A stretch of DNA of 34,773 nt. Source: an uncultured Planctomycetia bacterium. GTDB taxonomy: Bacteria; Planctomycetota; UBA1135; GCA-002686595. Below are positions 25,794-32,095 of this stretch, one piece after another; the stretch's first letter is position 1, and each line of letters begins with the position of its first letter. The notes beneath the pieces are model-generated. The model ran no database searches and was not told where the DNA came from. It saw only the letters and a list, made by a program, of their open reading frames with translations. The stretch is from NCBI GenBank assembly GCA_938003765.1, contig CALKYE010000095.1, positions 1 through 34,773 of the forward strand. Reading direction: 5' to 3'. The position numbers and the translations under genes are program-made.

Positions 25794-25799
25794 ATCGTA
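25794..25799 (-). promoter_or_regulatory. Candidate -10 element for the HQIGH protein gene
   Basis: On the minus strand TACGAT lies about 40 nt upstream of the start at 25753, in the 177-bp divergent gap. No confident -35 box is seen. It is one of several TAnnnT elements found just upstream of genes in this window. Confidence 0.25.
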
Positions 25800-25930
25800 G
25801 GCCGCGCGCCTGCGCAGCGCGAACGCGCGCCGCCCTGAACGTACGAGCGGCGGTATGCTCGATGGAGTCGGGCGCATTTTCTTCGCGCTCGAGAAGTCCC
25901 AGACCGTCTCCGCCCCTCGAGCTTCATCCC

Positions 25931-26986
25931 ATGCGTCGAACCCTGACTGCACTGGCCCTTGTGGCCAGCGCTTCCCTCGCGAGCGCCCAAGGCGACTTCA
26001 CGCTGTCGATCGATCAGTCGAACTCGAACTTCAACTGGTCGGGGACCAGCTCGCTCGGCGCGATCGTCGGGAACCCCTCGACGGCGTTCCAGATGAGCGG
26101 AACGACGCACATGATCCTCACGGCCGCAGGCGCCGATCCGATTGCGTCGGGCGCGCTGCCTGGAACGGGTGACGCCGCGGTGATCCCCGACCTGCGCGGC
26201 AAGATCAACAACGTCTTTCCGTTCCTTCCGCCGCTGGCGTTGATCGACGTGAACGGACTGCACCTCGCGTTCAGCGCGTCGAACTTCGCCATCGCTTCGA
26301 ACGGCGCGTTCACGGCCAACGTGACGGTCACTGCGCTCGCGGGCACGCTCGTGGTGACGCCTCTGGGCTCGAGCGCGTCGTCGACGTCACTCGCCGGCCT
26401 CACCTCGACGCCGCAGGCGCAGACGGGCACGCTCACGCAGTCGGGCGTGACTCTGTCGCTCGCGATGCCGGTGAACACCACCTTCCCGTTCAGCGACCCG
26501 ACCACCGGCGCCTCGGGCACGATCTCGATCGTCGGCACGTTGCGCGCAGGTTGGAGTTGCGCTCCGGCGAGCACGTACTGCACCGCGAAGGTCAACAGCC
26601 TCGGCTGCACGCCCGCCATCGCCGTGACCGGCGGCGCGAGCTACTCCTCCGCTTCGCCGTGCGTCGTGAGCGCTTCGAACATCGTCGCTCAGCGCGGCGG
26701 ACTCTTGTTCTACGGCTTCGCGCCCAGCAGCGCGCCGTTCCAGGGCGGCTTCCTGTGCGTGCAGCCCCCGACGCTGCGCACCACGATCCAGAACTCCGGC
26801 GGAACTCCCGGCGGCGGGGACTGCAGCGGGACGTTCGCGTTCGACATGAACGCGCACATCCAGAGCCAGGTCGACCCGGGCCTGTACCCCGGCCGCGACG
26901 TGTACTCGCAGTACTGGTCGCGCGATCCCGCCAGCGCCAGCACGACCAACCTCACCAACGCCGCCAAGCTGACGGTCTGTCCGTAG
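25931..26986 (+). CDS. Secreted protein of unknown function with Cys-rich C-terminal domain
   Basis: 351 residues. ATG 25931 starts a signal peptide (MRRTLTALALVASASLASA, cut before QGDF). Residues ~20-195 are Ser/Thr/Ala-rich with alternating strands and no recognisable family; it could be a beta-sandwich or barrel. Residues ~213-351 are the shared domain: TYC, LGC, LLFYG, LCVQPP, then a variant of the usual ACDG, here GGGDCSG with the Cys kept, and QYWSRDP before the end TVCP. It is the most divergent of the four copies and lacks a propeller in front, which shows the domain moves independently of its partner. Exported; role unknown. An imperfect hairpin follows the stop. Confidence 0.83.
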   Translation: MRRTLTALALVASASLASAQGDFTLSIDQSNSNFNWSGTSSLGAIVGNPSTAFQMSGTTHMILTAAGADPIASGALPGTGDAAVIPDLRGKINNVFPFLPPLALIDVNGLHLAFSASNFAIASNGAFTANVTVTALAGTLVVTPLGSSASSTSLAGLTSTPQAQTGTLTQSGVTLSLAMPVNTTFPFSDPTTGASGTISIVGTLRAGWSCAPASTYCTAKVNSLGCTPAIAVTGGASYSSASPCVVSASNIVAQRGGLLFYGFAPSSAPFQGGFLCVQPPTLRTTIQNSGGTPGGGDCSGTFAFDMNAHIQSQVDPGLYPGRDVYSQYWSRDPASASTTNLTNAAKLTVCP

Positions 26987-27037
26987 TCGCCGCGAACTCC
27001 CGCCCGTCGCCCCGCGGCGCGGCGGTCCGAGCACCGA

Positions 27038-27083
27038 AACAGCCTCGCCCTCGCACGAGCATCGTCGCGCGGGCGGGGCTGTT
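27038..27083 (+). terminator. Probable transcription end after the Cys-domain protein gene
   Basis: AACAGCCTCGCCC (27038-27050) pairs with GGGCGGGGCTGTT (27071-27083) over 13 positions with one G-U pair and a 20-nt loop, about 50 nt after the stop at 26986. The following bases are CCCTTG, so the U-tract is poor and the call rests on the stem. Confidence 0.4.
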
Positions 27084-27210
27084 CCCTTGTCGCGCGCGCT
27101 CGCCTACGGAGGGTGACTACGCACTCGAAAACGCGCGAATTCTGACCCGCGCCGCGCGGGGCTCGCGGAACTCTTCGCGTCCACTTCGAGGCCGACTTCT
27201 GGAGGCCATC

Positions 27211-27246
27211 TCCCAGGCCACGTCTCAGGCCACCTCCCAGGCCTCG
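27211..27246. repeat. Three 12-bp direct repeats
   Basis: TCCCAGGCCACG, TCTCAGGCCACC and TCCCAGGCCTCG lie head to tail. Length is a multiple of three, so it could be a coding remnant, or a binding-site array before the small gene at 27293. Confidence 0.5.
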
Positions 27247-27280
27247 CTCGAAGTTGGCGGCGCGACGCCCCGCAAGGGGC

Positions 27281-27286
27281 AGGAGG
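27281..27286 (+). promoter_or_regulatory. Shine-Dalgarno for a TTG-start small gene
   Basis: AGGAGG, a perfect anti-16S match, stands 6 nt before TTG at 27293. Strong ribosome sites are rare in this window, so it is the main reason to accept the small frame as a gene. Confidence 0.55.
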
Positions 27287-27292
27287 ATTCGA

Positions 27293-27397
27293 TTGGCGCG
27301 CATCCTGGCTCACACGCTGTGCCGAATCTGCGAGTTCGGCGTTGCCCTCTCCGCGGTTCTGTTCGCCTACGCGATCGGCCGCTGGATCGGGCTTTGA
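27293..27397 (+). CDS. Small membrane protein, 34 residues, TTG start
   Basis: The frame TTG to TGA (27395-27397) encodes MARILAHTLCRICEFG followed by VALSAVLFAYAIGRWIGL. The second half is a continuous hydrophobic helix long enough to span a membrane once; the first half has two Cys residues four positions apart (C10, C13) and basic residues, giving a positive-inside N-terminus. It is too short for usual gene finders and its only translation support is the perfect AGGAGG at 27281-27286. I recognise no family. It sits between a secreted protein gene and a MaoC-like gene on the same strand. Possible roles include a membrane regulator or a toxin-like miniprotein; chance cannot be excluded. Confidence 0.5.
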   Translation: MARILAHTLCRICEFGVALSAVLFAYAIGRWIGL

Positions 27398-27542
27398 TTC
27401 GCGATCCGCGCCAATGCGGCGCGCGACGCTGAGCCTCGCGACACAGAGGCTGGGTCGATGTCGATCGCGCAGTCGTCTCGAACTGCTGCGCACGACCTTC
27501 GCTCGCTCTTCGCGTTGATCGGTGCGCGCGAGCCTCGTGCGC

Positions 27543-27548
27543 TAGGCT
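27543..27548 (+). promoter_or_regulatory. Candidate -10 element, leaderless spacing
   Basis: TAGGCT ends 7 nt before ATG 27556, the same spacing as at 19531-19536, again with no Shine-Dalgarno sequence. This would put the transcript start at the ATG. No -35 box is clear. Confidence 0.3.
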
Positions 27549-27555
27549 GCGCCGC

Positions 27556-27999
27556 ATGACCGGGCAGCACGCCGACAAGCGCGAGCGGATGCGACGCACG
27601 CTCAGCGTGAGCGCGCAGGAAGCGTCGCTCTTCGCTCGCATGAGCGGAGACATGAACGCCATCCATCACGACGAGAGTGGCGCGCGCGCCGCGGGCTTCG
27701 ACTCGATCGTGTTGAGCGGAACGCAGCTCTCGGCGCTCCTCATGGGGCTGACAGCGACCCACTTCTCATGTCCCGGGCCGGCCGGCGACCGCACGATGCT
27801 CGGTCTCGAGTTCCGCTTCCGCTTCCGCCGCGCCGTTCTCGCGGACGAGCCGATCGAACTCGCCTGGGACGTCGTCGCGGTCCAGCCCAAACCGACCCTG
27901 CGCGGCGAGCTGGTTCTCCTCGCGGGACAGATTCGCAACGCGGCCGGCGAACAAGCCGTGCGAGCGGTCGGGAAAGTGCTCGTGCGCGCGGCGCGCTAG
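27556..27999 (+). CDS. MaoC-like (R)-hydratase/hot-dog fold protein
   Basis: 147 residues. The hydratase-2 signature is SGDMNAIHHDESGARAAGF, with the catalytic-type Asp32 and His37, followed by SIVLSGTQLSALLM where a Gly usually starts the active-site helix (normally VHGM). The strands LEFRFRFRRAVLADEPIELAWDVV complete a single hot-dog unit. Such proteins hydrate or dehydrate enoyl-thioesters, e.g. in fatty acid or polyhydroxyalkanoate metabolism, usually as dimers in the cytosol. The His-Gly before the helix reads Leu-Ser-Gly, so activity is likely but not certain. No partner gene of fatty acid synthesis is adjacent. Start ATG 27556 is the first in frame. Confidence 0.82.
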   Translation: MTGQHADKRERMRRTLSVSAQEASLFARMSGDMNAIHHDESGARAAGFDSIVLSGTQLSALLMGLTATHFSCPGPAGDRTMLGLEFRFRFRRAVLADEPIELAWDVVAVQPKPTLRGELVLLAGQIRNAAGEQAVRAVGKVLVRAAR

Positions 28000-28131
28000 C
28001 CGCTCTCGCGCGGCGCAGCGTTGTCGTCGCGGTGTGCGGCCGCGTTTGCCTCCGCATGCGCCAGCGCGGGCTCGCGCCACCGCCTCGAGCGAGGAGTCTG
28101 GTCTCCGCTGGATTTCGCCGGCTTTTCTAGG

Positions 28132-28216
28132 TGGTGCGGAAGACGGGAGTCGAACCCGTACGCCTTGCGGCGCAAGATCCTAAGTCTTGTGCGTCTGCCA
28201 ATTCCGCCACTTCCGC
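28132..28216 (-). tRNA. tRNA-Leu (anticodon UAG, reads CUA)
   Basis: The minus strand folds as a tRNA: acceptor GCGGAAG pairs with CTTCCGC, anticodon stem CAAGA/TCTTG encloses the loop CTTAGGA with anticodon TAG, a long variable arm (GCGCCGCAAGGCGT) marks a class II tRNA as expected for Leu, the T arm contains GGGTTCGACTCCC, and CCA is encoded at the 3' end. It is 85 nt. It lies between the MaoC gene (opposite strand) and a hypothetical protein gene; no integrase or repeat of its 3' end is seen nearby. Confidence 0.95.
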
Positions 28217-28230
28217 AAGTGGTGCGAGCG

Positions 28231-28236
28231 AGGATA
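28231..28236 (-). promoter_or_regulatory. Candidate -10 element of tRNA-Leu
   Basis: TATCCT on the minus strand ends about 14 nt before the mature 5' end, a plausible distance for a tRNA leader. A -35 box is not convincing. The same hexamer occurs upstream of the lipoprotein gene at 30264. Confidence 0.4.
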
Positions 28237-28268
28237 GCGCGGCGCTCGCGAGTCAGCTCGCGGCTTGC

Positions 28269-28715
28269 TCAGGCGATGAGCTGCGCTGCTGCGGCGCGTC
28301 GCTCAGCGTTGGCGCGCTCGTTGACTCGCGTGAGTCCGGCCTCGTACTCGGCGAGCAACTCGGGGCCGTAGGCGCGGCGGTCGAAGCCGTGCGCTTGTCG
28401 GAACGCCTTGAGGAAGTGGTTGCGCTCGCGGTCGAGCTGATCCTGGCGCTCGATCCACTGCGCGAGCACGGCTCGCACTGCGGTCGAGCGCGCGGCGTCG
28501 AGCCCCGCGGGCCACAGGCTCTGCGCCAGCTCCGCTGCGCGCGGCGTCAGCTCGAGCGCGATGGCCGCCTCCGTTCCCAGCCCGCACTGACGCTGCTTGT
28601 CGGCTTGCTTCTGAGTGGCGAGCTGGGCCAAGGCGGTGCTCGCCGCCTGCTCGGCGCGCGAGCGGAACACGGCCTCCTGCAGGAACGCCTCGGCGAGTTC
28701 GAGCGCTTGCGTCAC
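28269..28715 (-). CDS. Hypothetical all-helical protein
   Basis: 148 residues starting at GTG 28715. Almost entirely charged and Ala/Leu/Gln-rich, it would fold as several amphipathic helices, possibly a coiled coil; there is one Cys (QCGLG) and no signal peptide or membrane segment. No family is recognised. It begins 25 nt after the bacilliredoxin stop and is likely co-transcribed with it, which is the only clue to function. GTG as start is not supported by a ribosome site, and no in-frame ATG lies near. Confidence 0.6.
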   Translation of the reverse strand: MTQALELAEAFLQEAVFRSRAEQAASTALAQLATQKQADKQRQCGLGTEAAIALELTPRAAELAQSLWPAGLDAARSTAVRAVLAQWIERQDQLDRERNHFLKAFRQAHGFDRRAYGPELLAEYEAGLTRVNERANAERRAAAAQLIA

Positions 28716-28740
28716 GGCGAGATGCGAGAGGTCGCGAATC

Positions 28741-29154
28741 TCAGCAGTGCTGTTCGAAGGCCTTGGTGAGCATCTGCGCGATCGCGGCCGGCTGCTGGCC
28801 TTCGATGTCGTGGCGCTGGATCATCGTCACGAGCTTGCCGTCCTTCATCAGCGCGATCTGCGGCGAGCTCGGGCGGTAGGGCGCGAAGTAGCCGCGCGCC
28901 TTCTGCGTCGCGTCCGCCTCCATGCCGGCGAACACCGTGTACATCGCGGTGGGCTTCTTCGCGGCGTGCTCGAGCGCCAGTCGCAGGCCCGGTCGCGCGC
29001 CTCCGGCGGCGCATCCGCAGACCGAGTTCACGAACACCAGTGCGGTGCCGGGCTGGGTCAGCGCGCTGTCGACCTCGCTGGGCGTGCGCAGCTCCTTGAG
29101 GCCCAGGCGGGTGACTTCATCGCGCATCGGTTGAACGAGTTCGGGGTCGTACAT
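28741..29154 (-). CDS. Bacilliredoxin (BrxA/BrxB, YphP/YqiW family)
   Basis: 137 residues, the usual length. It has the family's thioredoxin-like fold with the redox motif CGC at residues 46-48 within VNSVCGCAAGGARPG, preceded by LVFVN, and later PSSPQIALMKDGKLV and HDIEGQ, ending in the customary AFEQHC. In Firmicutes these proteins remove bacillithiol from mixed disulfides on proteins after oxidative stress; members also occur in phyla where the matching thiol is unknown. It acts in the cytosol. It is followed at 25 nt by a helical hypothetical protein, and the upstream lipoprotein gene is separated from it by a terminator. Confidence 0.93.
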   Translation of the reverse strand: MYDPELVQPMRDEVTRLGLKELRTPSEVDSALTQPGTALVFVNSVCGCAAGGARPGLRLALEHAAKKPTAMYTVFAGMEADATQKARGYFAPYRPSSPQIALMKDGKLVTMIQRHDIEGQQPAAIAQMLTKAFEQHC

Positions 29155-29182
29155 AGCGGCGGGGCAGGTGCGGAGGGGATGG

Positions 29183-29222
29183 AAAAGGGACTCGGGCGAC
29201 CCCTATCGGCCGCCCGAGCCCC
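29183..29222 (-). terminator. Intrinsic terminator of the phosphatase-cytochrome lipoprotein gene
   Basis: On the minus strand the stem GGGGCTCGGGCG / CGCCCGAGTCCC (29211-29222 and 29187-29198, one mismatch) is followed by TTTT (29183-29186). It lies about 64 nt after the stop at 29286 and before the bacilliredoxin start at 29154, so these genes are separate transcription units. Confidence 0.65.
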
Positions 29223-29285
29223 AGATTCTACCGTGCGCGGGAGAGTGAGTCGCGCTCGGCGCGCCTCTCACCCCGGATCACGACG

Positions 29286-30239
29286 CTAGTCGCGGTACTT
29301 GGAGTGGCAGTCCTTGCACGCCTGGCCGACCTGCTTGAACAGCGCTGAGAGCTGTTCGGGCGATTGCCCGGCCTTGACCGCGCCGTCCAGCGCGCTGGCC
29401 GCGTCAGCGGCAGCCTTCATCAGCCGGCCGAACTCTTCACCCTTCGCTTTGGTCTCGCCGTCGTCGAGCATCGCGTGGAGCGAGCGCGCGAGCCCAGCGG
29501 ACGCCTTGGCCGGGAACATGTCGGGGTGGTCTTCGGGCGAGGTCCACTTCGCGCGCTCGCACGACTTGACGTTGTCGTTCTCGACGTCGATCTCGACCAT
29601 CCCATCGACCATGCCGTTGGTGCGGTAGACGCTGGGGAACTCGGCCGGCGCGCTCGCGAGCTGCGCCGCGCTGAGCTTGGTGGTCTCGCTCGCGCAGGCC
29701 CACATGCCCTTGTAGTTCTGGGCGGTGCCCGAAACGCCCATGCGCTCGAGCATCGTGGCGCTGTCGCCGATGCCCAACGACATCGCGATCGCCGCCGCGG
29801 CGCCGGCGCTGCGGTGCTTGCCGTGGTGGCAGTGCACGTACACCGGCCCGGGGAGTTCGTGGACCGCGCGCGCGAGCTGCGCCTTGCGCGCCGGATCGAT
29901 GCCGCTGTAGCCGATCGGCAAGTGCACGTAGCGCAAGCCGTGGCGCGCTGCGCCCTCGACGTCCGGCTTCGCGCCGTCCACCGAGATGATGGTCTTCACG
30001 CCCAGCGACGCGAGCGTCTCGAAGCCCTCGTCGCCCTCGGGCTGCGCGCCGCTCATGAGCCCGTCGGCGTACCGGACCACGTTGTGCAGGCCCGGGAGGT
30101 CCGCCGGCCGCGCCTCGGACATGGTCGGCAGCGGGACGGTCGGGCGCGCCGCTTCGGCGTGCGAGTCGGTCCGGGTCGCACCGCAGGCGGTGACGACGGT
30201 GAGCACGGCGGCGAGGGCGAGGGTGGTGAGGTGGCGCAT
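29286..30239 (-). CDS. Lipoprotein fusing a tyrosine/dual-specificity phosphatase domain to a cytochrome c'-like domain
   Basis: 317 residues. The N-terminus has a lipobox (VVTAC-G), so the protein is anchored to a membrane outside the cytosol. Residues ~50-180 form a PTP/DSP fold: the loop HCHHGKHR has the catalytic C137 and R143 in the CX5R signature, preceded by PVYVHC and followed by SAGAAAAIAMSLG. Residues ~240-317 are helical and end with CKDCHSKYRD, a heme-binding CxxCH (C308, C311, H312) at the C-terminus as in cytochrome c'. Known members of each family occur separately; this covalent combination is unusual. It has its own -10-like TATCCT (30264-30269) and terminator. Phosphatase activity on a periplasmic substrate, perhaps controlled by heme ligand, is inferred. 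Confidence 0.85.
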   Translation of the reverse strand: MRHLTTLALAAVLTVVTACGATRTDSHAEAARPTVPLPTMSEARPADLPGLHNVVRYADGLMSGAQPEGDEGFETLASLGVKTIISVDGAKPDVEGAARHGLRYVHLPIGYSGIDPARKAQLARAVHELPGPVYVHCHHGKHRSAGAAAAIAMSLGIGDSATMLERMGVSGTAQNYKGMWACASETTKLSAAQLASAPAEFPSVYRTNGMVDGMVEIDVENDNVKSCERAKWTSPEDHPDMFPAKASAGLARSLHAMLDDGETKAKGEEFGRLMKAAADAASALDGAVKAGQSPEQLSALFKQVGQACKDCHSKYRD

Positions 30240-30263
30240 GGTGGAGCTGGGCGCGAGCCCGAC

Positions 30264-30269
30264 AGGATA
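30264..30269 (-). promoter_or_regulatory. Candidate -10 element of the lipoprotein gene
   Basis: TATCCT on the minus strand lies 24 nt upstream of ATG 30239, matching the tRNA-Leu -10 candidate. No -35 hexamer at the usual distance is clear. Confidence 0.35.
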
Positions 30270-30318
30270 CTCGCCCCGCTAGCGGCCCAGGCGCGCCCCG
30301 GTCACGCGCTCAAGAGGG

Positions 30319-30663
30319 TCACTCGGCGCCGCCGTCCGGCCACAGCCGCTCGCGCTCGTGCTCCATCTCGGCCAGCACTCTGGCCAGGGTCTCGTGCTCG
30401 CCCAGCAGGAAGATCGAGTCGAAGTTGAGCTGGCACACGGCGCACACCGGCCGGTGGCCGCGGTAGCTCATCACGTCGAGCTTGGGCTCGAGCACGACGT
30501 CCTCGAGCCCGTACTCGGCGGCCTCGAGCGGCGTGCCGTCCTCGGCGAAGCCGAAGAAGCGTTTGACCTCGGCCGAGGTCCGCCGACAGACGTAGCAGCG
30601 GTCCTGGTTGCCGGCGCGGTCGAGCGCGTCGAAGTACTCCTGGAAGCGTTGCTCGATGGCCAT
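30319..30663 (-). CDS. Hypothetical protein with two CxxC pairs (probable zinc-binding)
   Basis: 114 residues with CYVC at 23-26 and CAVC at 74-77, a spacing typical of a split zinc ribbon, and a charged C-terminal helix. There is no signal peptide, so cytosolic. The start ATG overlaps the stop of the AAA ATPase gene by one base (TGATG), so the two are translationally coupled and presumably work together. I do not know the family; a metal-binding adaptor or DNA/RNA-binding role would fit the partner. A structural rather than redox role for the Cys pairs is inferred. Confidence 0.7.
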   Translation of the reverse strand: MAIEQRFQEYFDALDRAGNQDRCYVCRRTSAEVKRFFGFAEDGTPLEAAEYGLEDVVLEPKLDVMSYRGHRPVCAVCQLNFDSIFLLGEHETLARVLAEMEHERERLWPDGGAE

Positions 30664-32054
30664 CAGATGAGCTCTCCGTCGGGGACGCGTTCGACCTCGA
30701 TCGGGCGCTCGGGGCGGTCGGTCAGGCCGTAGTTGAGTTTGAGCAGCTTGGCGCCGAAGGCCGTTTCGAGCGTCTCGAGTTCCTGCGCGAGCACGCCCAT
30801 GGCCGGCTTGCCGTCGGGGAGCACGATGGCGGCGACCGGCGCGCCGCGCGACGTGCGGGCGATGGCGCGCACGTAGCGGCCCGAGTGGCGCGCGACGTCG
30901 CTGACTTCGTCGCCCAGGGCTTCGGCGGCGTCGCGGCGCAGGTGGTCGAGCACGAACTCGACGCGCGCCTCGTCGTACAGACGCTCGAAGTCGGGCTCGA
31001 CGAACTGCTCGAACACGCGCTCACCGCGTCCCGCGTGGATCAGCGAGACGTTGGGCTGCACGTGGCGGAAGTGGAATGCGAGGAAGCGGTCGGCGATGCG
31101 GTACACGCCGCGCCGCGAGCGCAGCGGGTCGGGGTCGGTCAGCGGGGTCTCGCGCTCGACCAGGCGCAGCTCGCGCAGCGTGTGCAGGTACTTGTTGGCG
31201 GTCGTGGAGTCGACGCCGACCTCGAGCGCGATGTCGTTGAGCTTCTGCGCGCCGCGCGCGACGGCGGCGAGCAGCGAGTTGTAGGTCGCCGGCGTGGTCA
31301 GCTCCGAGCGCAGCAGGAAGTGCGCTTCGTCGAACAGGAAGCCCTCGGGGCGCAGCACCTCGCGCAACAGGTTGTCGCGGATCGAGCGCGCGTCGTCGAA
31401 GCGCTGCAGGTACGCGGGCATGCCGCCGAGGATCGAGAAGGCCAGCACGCGCTCGCGCATCGACCAGTTGGGGAAGAACGCGAGCGCATCGGCGGGAGAG
31501 ATCGGTTCGAGCCGCCGCTGCGCCGTGCGCCGCCCGAACAGCGGCGACTTCTCCGCGAGCACTTCCTTCTCCATGAACGAGACCTGGCTGCCGCACAGGA
31601 CGAGCATCAACGAGCTGTGCTTGCCGCGCGTGTCCCAGAAGCGCTGGAGCTGCGATGGCACGCTCGCGTTGGCCTCGCACAGGTAGGGGAACTCGTCGAG
31701 CACGACGGCCACGCGCTCGTCACCCGCGCGCTCCGCGAGGAACCCCAGCGCCGAGCTCCAGTCGGGGAAGTCGACTTCGGTCGCGAGCTTGTCGCCCAGC
31801 TCCTCGGCGATCGCCTGACGCAGCGCGCGCAGGTTGTCGCGGTCGCGCACCTGCGCGGCGAGGAAGTACACCGACTTGCGGCCCGCGCAGAAGCGTTGGA
31901 GCAACTCGGTCTTGCCGACCCGGCGGCGGCCGTAGAGCACGAAGAGCTCCGGGCGGCCGGAGTCCCACAGCTCGGTGAGCACCTCGAGCTCGCGATCGCG
32001 TCCGACGAAGCGGGCGCGCGCCTGGCCAGCACGCATGGGGGAGGGGGGCGTCAT
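30663..32054 (-). CDS. AAA-type ATPase with winged-helix and DUF234-like C-terminal region
   Basis: 463 residues. Walker A GRRRVGKT (42-49), Walker B VVLDEFPYL with D120-E121, and a sensor-like LMLVLCGSQ strand make this the Pfam ATPase_2 (archaeal-type) branch. A winged-helix segment at ~253-302 (ALEVGVDSTTANKYLHTL) is followed by the DUF234-type region with YRIADRFLAFHFRHV. The end of DUF234 proteins normally carries a restriction-nuclease-like core with E-x-K; that is not visible here (KPAMGVLAQEL instead), so nuclease activity is doubtful. It heads a two-gene unit with the CxxC protein. It has the only perfect TATAAT promoter element in the window, upstream at 32078-32083, and no ribosome site. 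Role may be defence or regulation; unproven. Confidence 0.85.
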   Translation of the reverse strand: MTPPSPMRAGQARARFVGRDRELEVLTELWDSGRPELFVLYGRRRVGKTELLQRFCAGRKSVYFLAAQVRDRDNLRALRQAIAEELGDKLATEVDFPDWSSALGFLAERAGDERVAVVLDEFPYLCEANASVPSQLQRFWDTRGKHSSLMLVLCGSQVSFMEKEVLAEKSPLFGRRTAQRRLEPISPADALAFFPNWSMRERVLAFSILGGMPAYLQRFDDARSIRDNLLREVLRPEGFLFDEAHFLLRSELTTPATYNSLLAAVARGAQKLNDIALEVGVDSTTANKYLHTLRELRLVERETPLTDPDPLRSRRGVYRIADRFLAFHFRHVQPNVSLIHAGRGERVFEQFVEPDFERLYDEARVEFVLDHLRRDAAEALGDEVSDVARHSGRYVRAIARTSRGAPVAAIVLPDGKPAMGVLAQELETLETAFGAKLLKLNYGLTDRPERPIEVERVPDGELI

Positions 32055-32077
32055 GCGGCCGGATTCTAACTGCGAGT

Positions 32078-32083
32078 ATTATA
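32078..32083 (-). promoter_or_regulatory. Perfect -10 (TATAAT) for the ATPase gene
   Basis: TATAAT on the minus strand lies 23 nt upstream of the ATG at 32054, so the transcript leader would be only about 15-18 nt. At -35 only a poor TTCGTC is found. It overlaps an inverted repeat, TATAC/GTATA, that could be an operator. Confidence 0.5.
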
Positions 32084-32095
32084 CCGTCCAGTATA
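32080..32095. promoter_or_regulatory. Inverted repeat overlapping the ATPase promoter
   Basis: TATAC (32080-32084) and GTATA (32091-32095) are symmetric with a 6-bp spacer and lie across the -10 element. This is a typical place for a repressor operator, possibly for autoregulation by the winged-helix ATPase, which is speculation. Confidence 0.35.

Larger units (their letters stand above)
26987..27292. other. Intergenic stretch after the Cys-domain gene
   Basis: About 300 bp with no convincing long gene. It contains an imperfect terminator hairpin at 27038-27083 and three 12-bp direct repeats at 27211-27246, and ends in the ribosome site of a small open frame at 27293. Confidence 0.4.

Noticed and set aside
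24110..26263. Extension of the HQIGH protein to 717 codons
   Set aside because: The upstream part overlaps the divergent Cys-domain gene and lacks coding sense; a signal peptide begins at ATG 25753.
25253..26986. 577-codon frame ending with the Cys-domain protein
   Set aside because: Its first half is antisense to the HQIGH protein gene; the signal peptide at 25931 marks the true start.
28132..28216. tRNA-Leu as an integration site of a mobile element
   Set aside because: No integrase, no direct repeat of the tRNA 3' end and no change in gene style is seen on either side.
30663..32054. Toxin-antitoxin module made by the ATPase and the CxxC protein
   Set aside because: Neither protein has toxin features and the ATPase is far larger than typical antitoxins; kept only as a coupled pair of unknown role.
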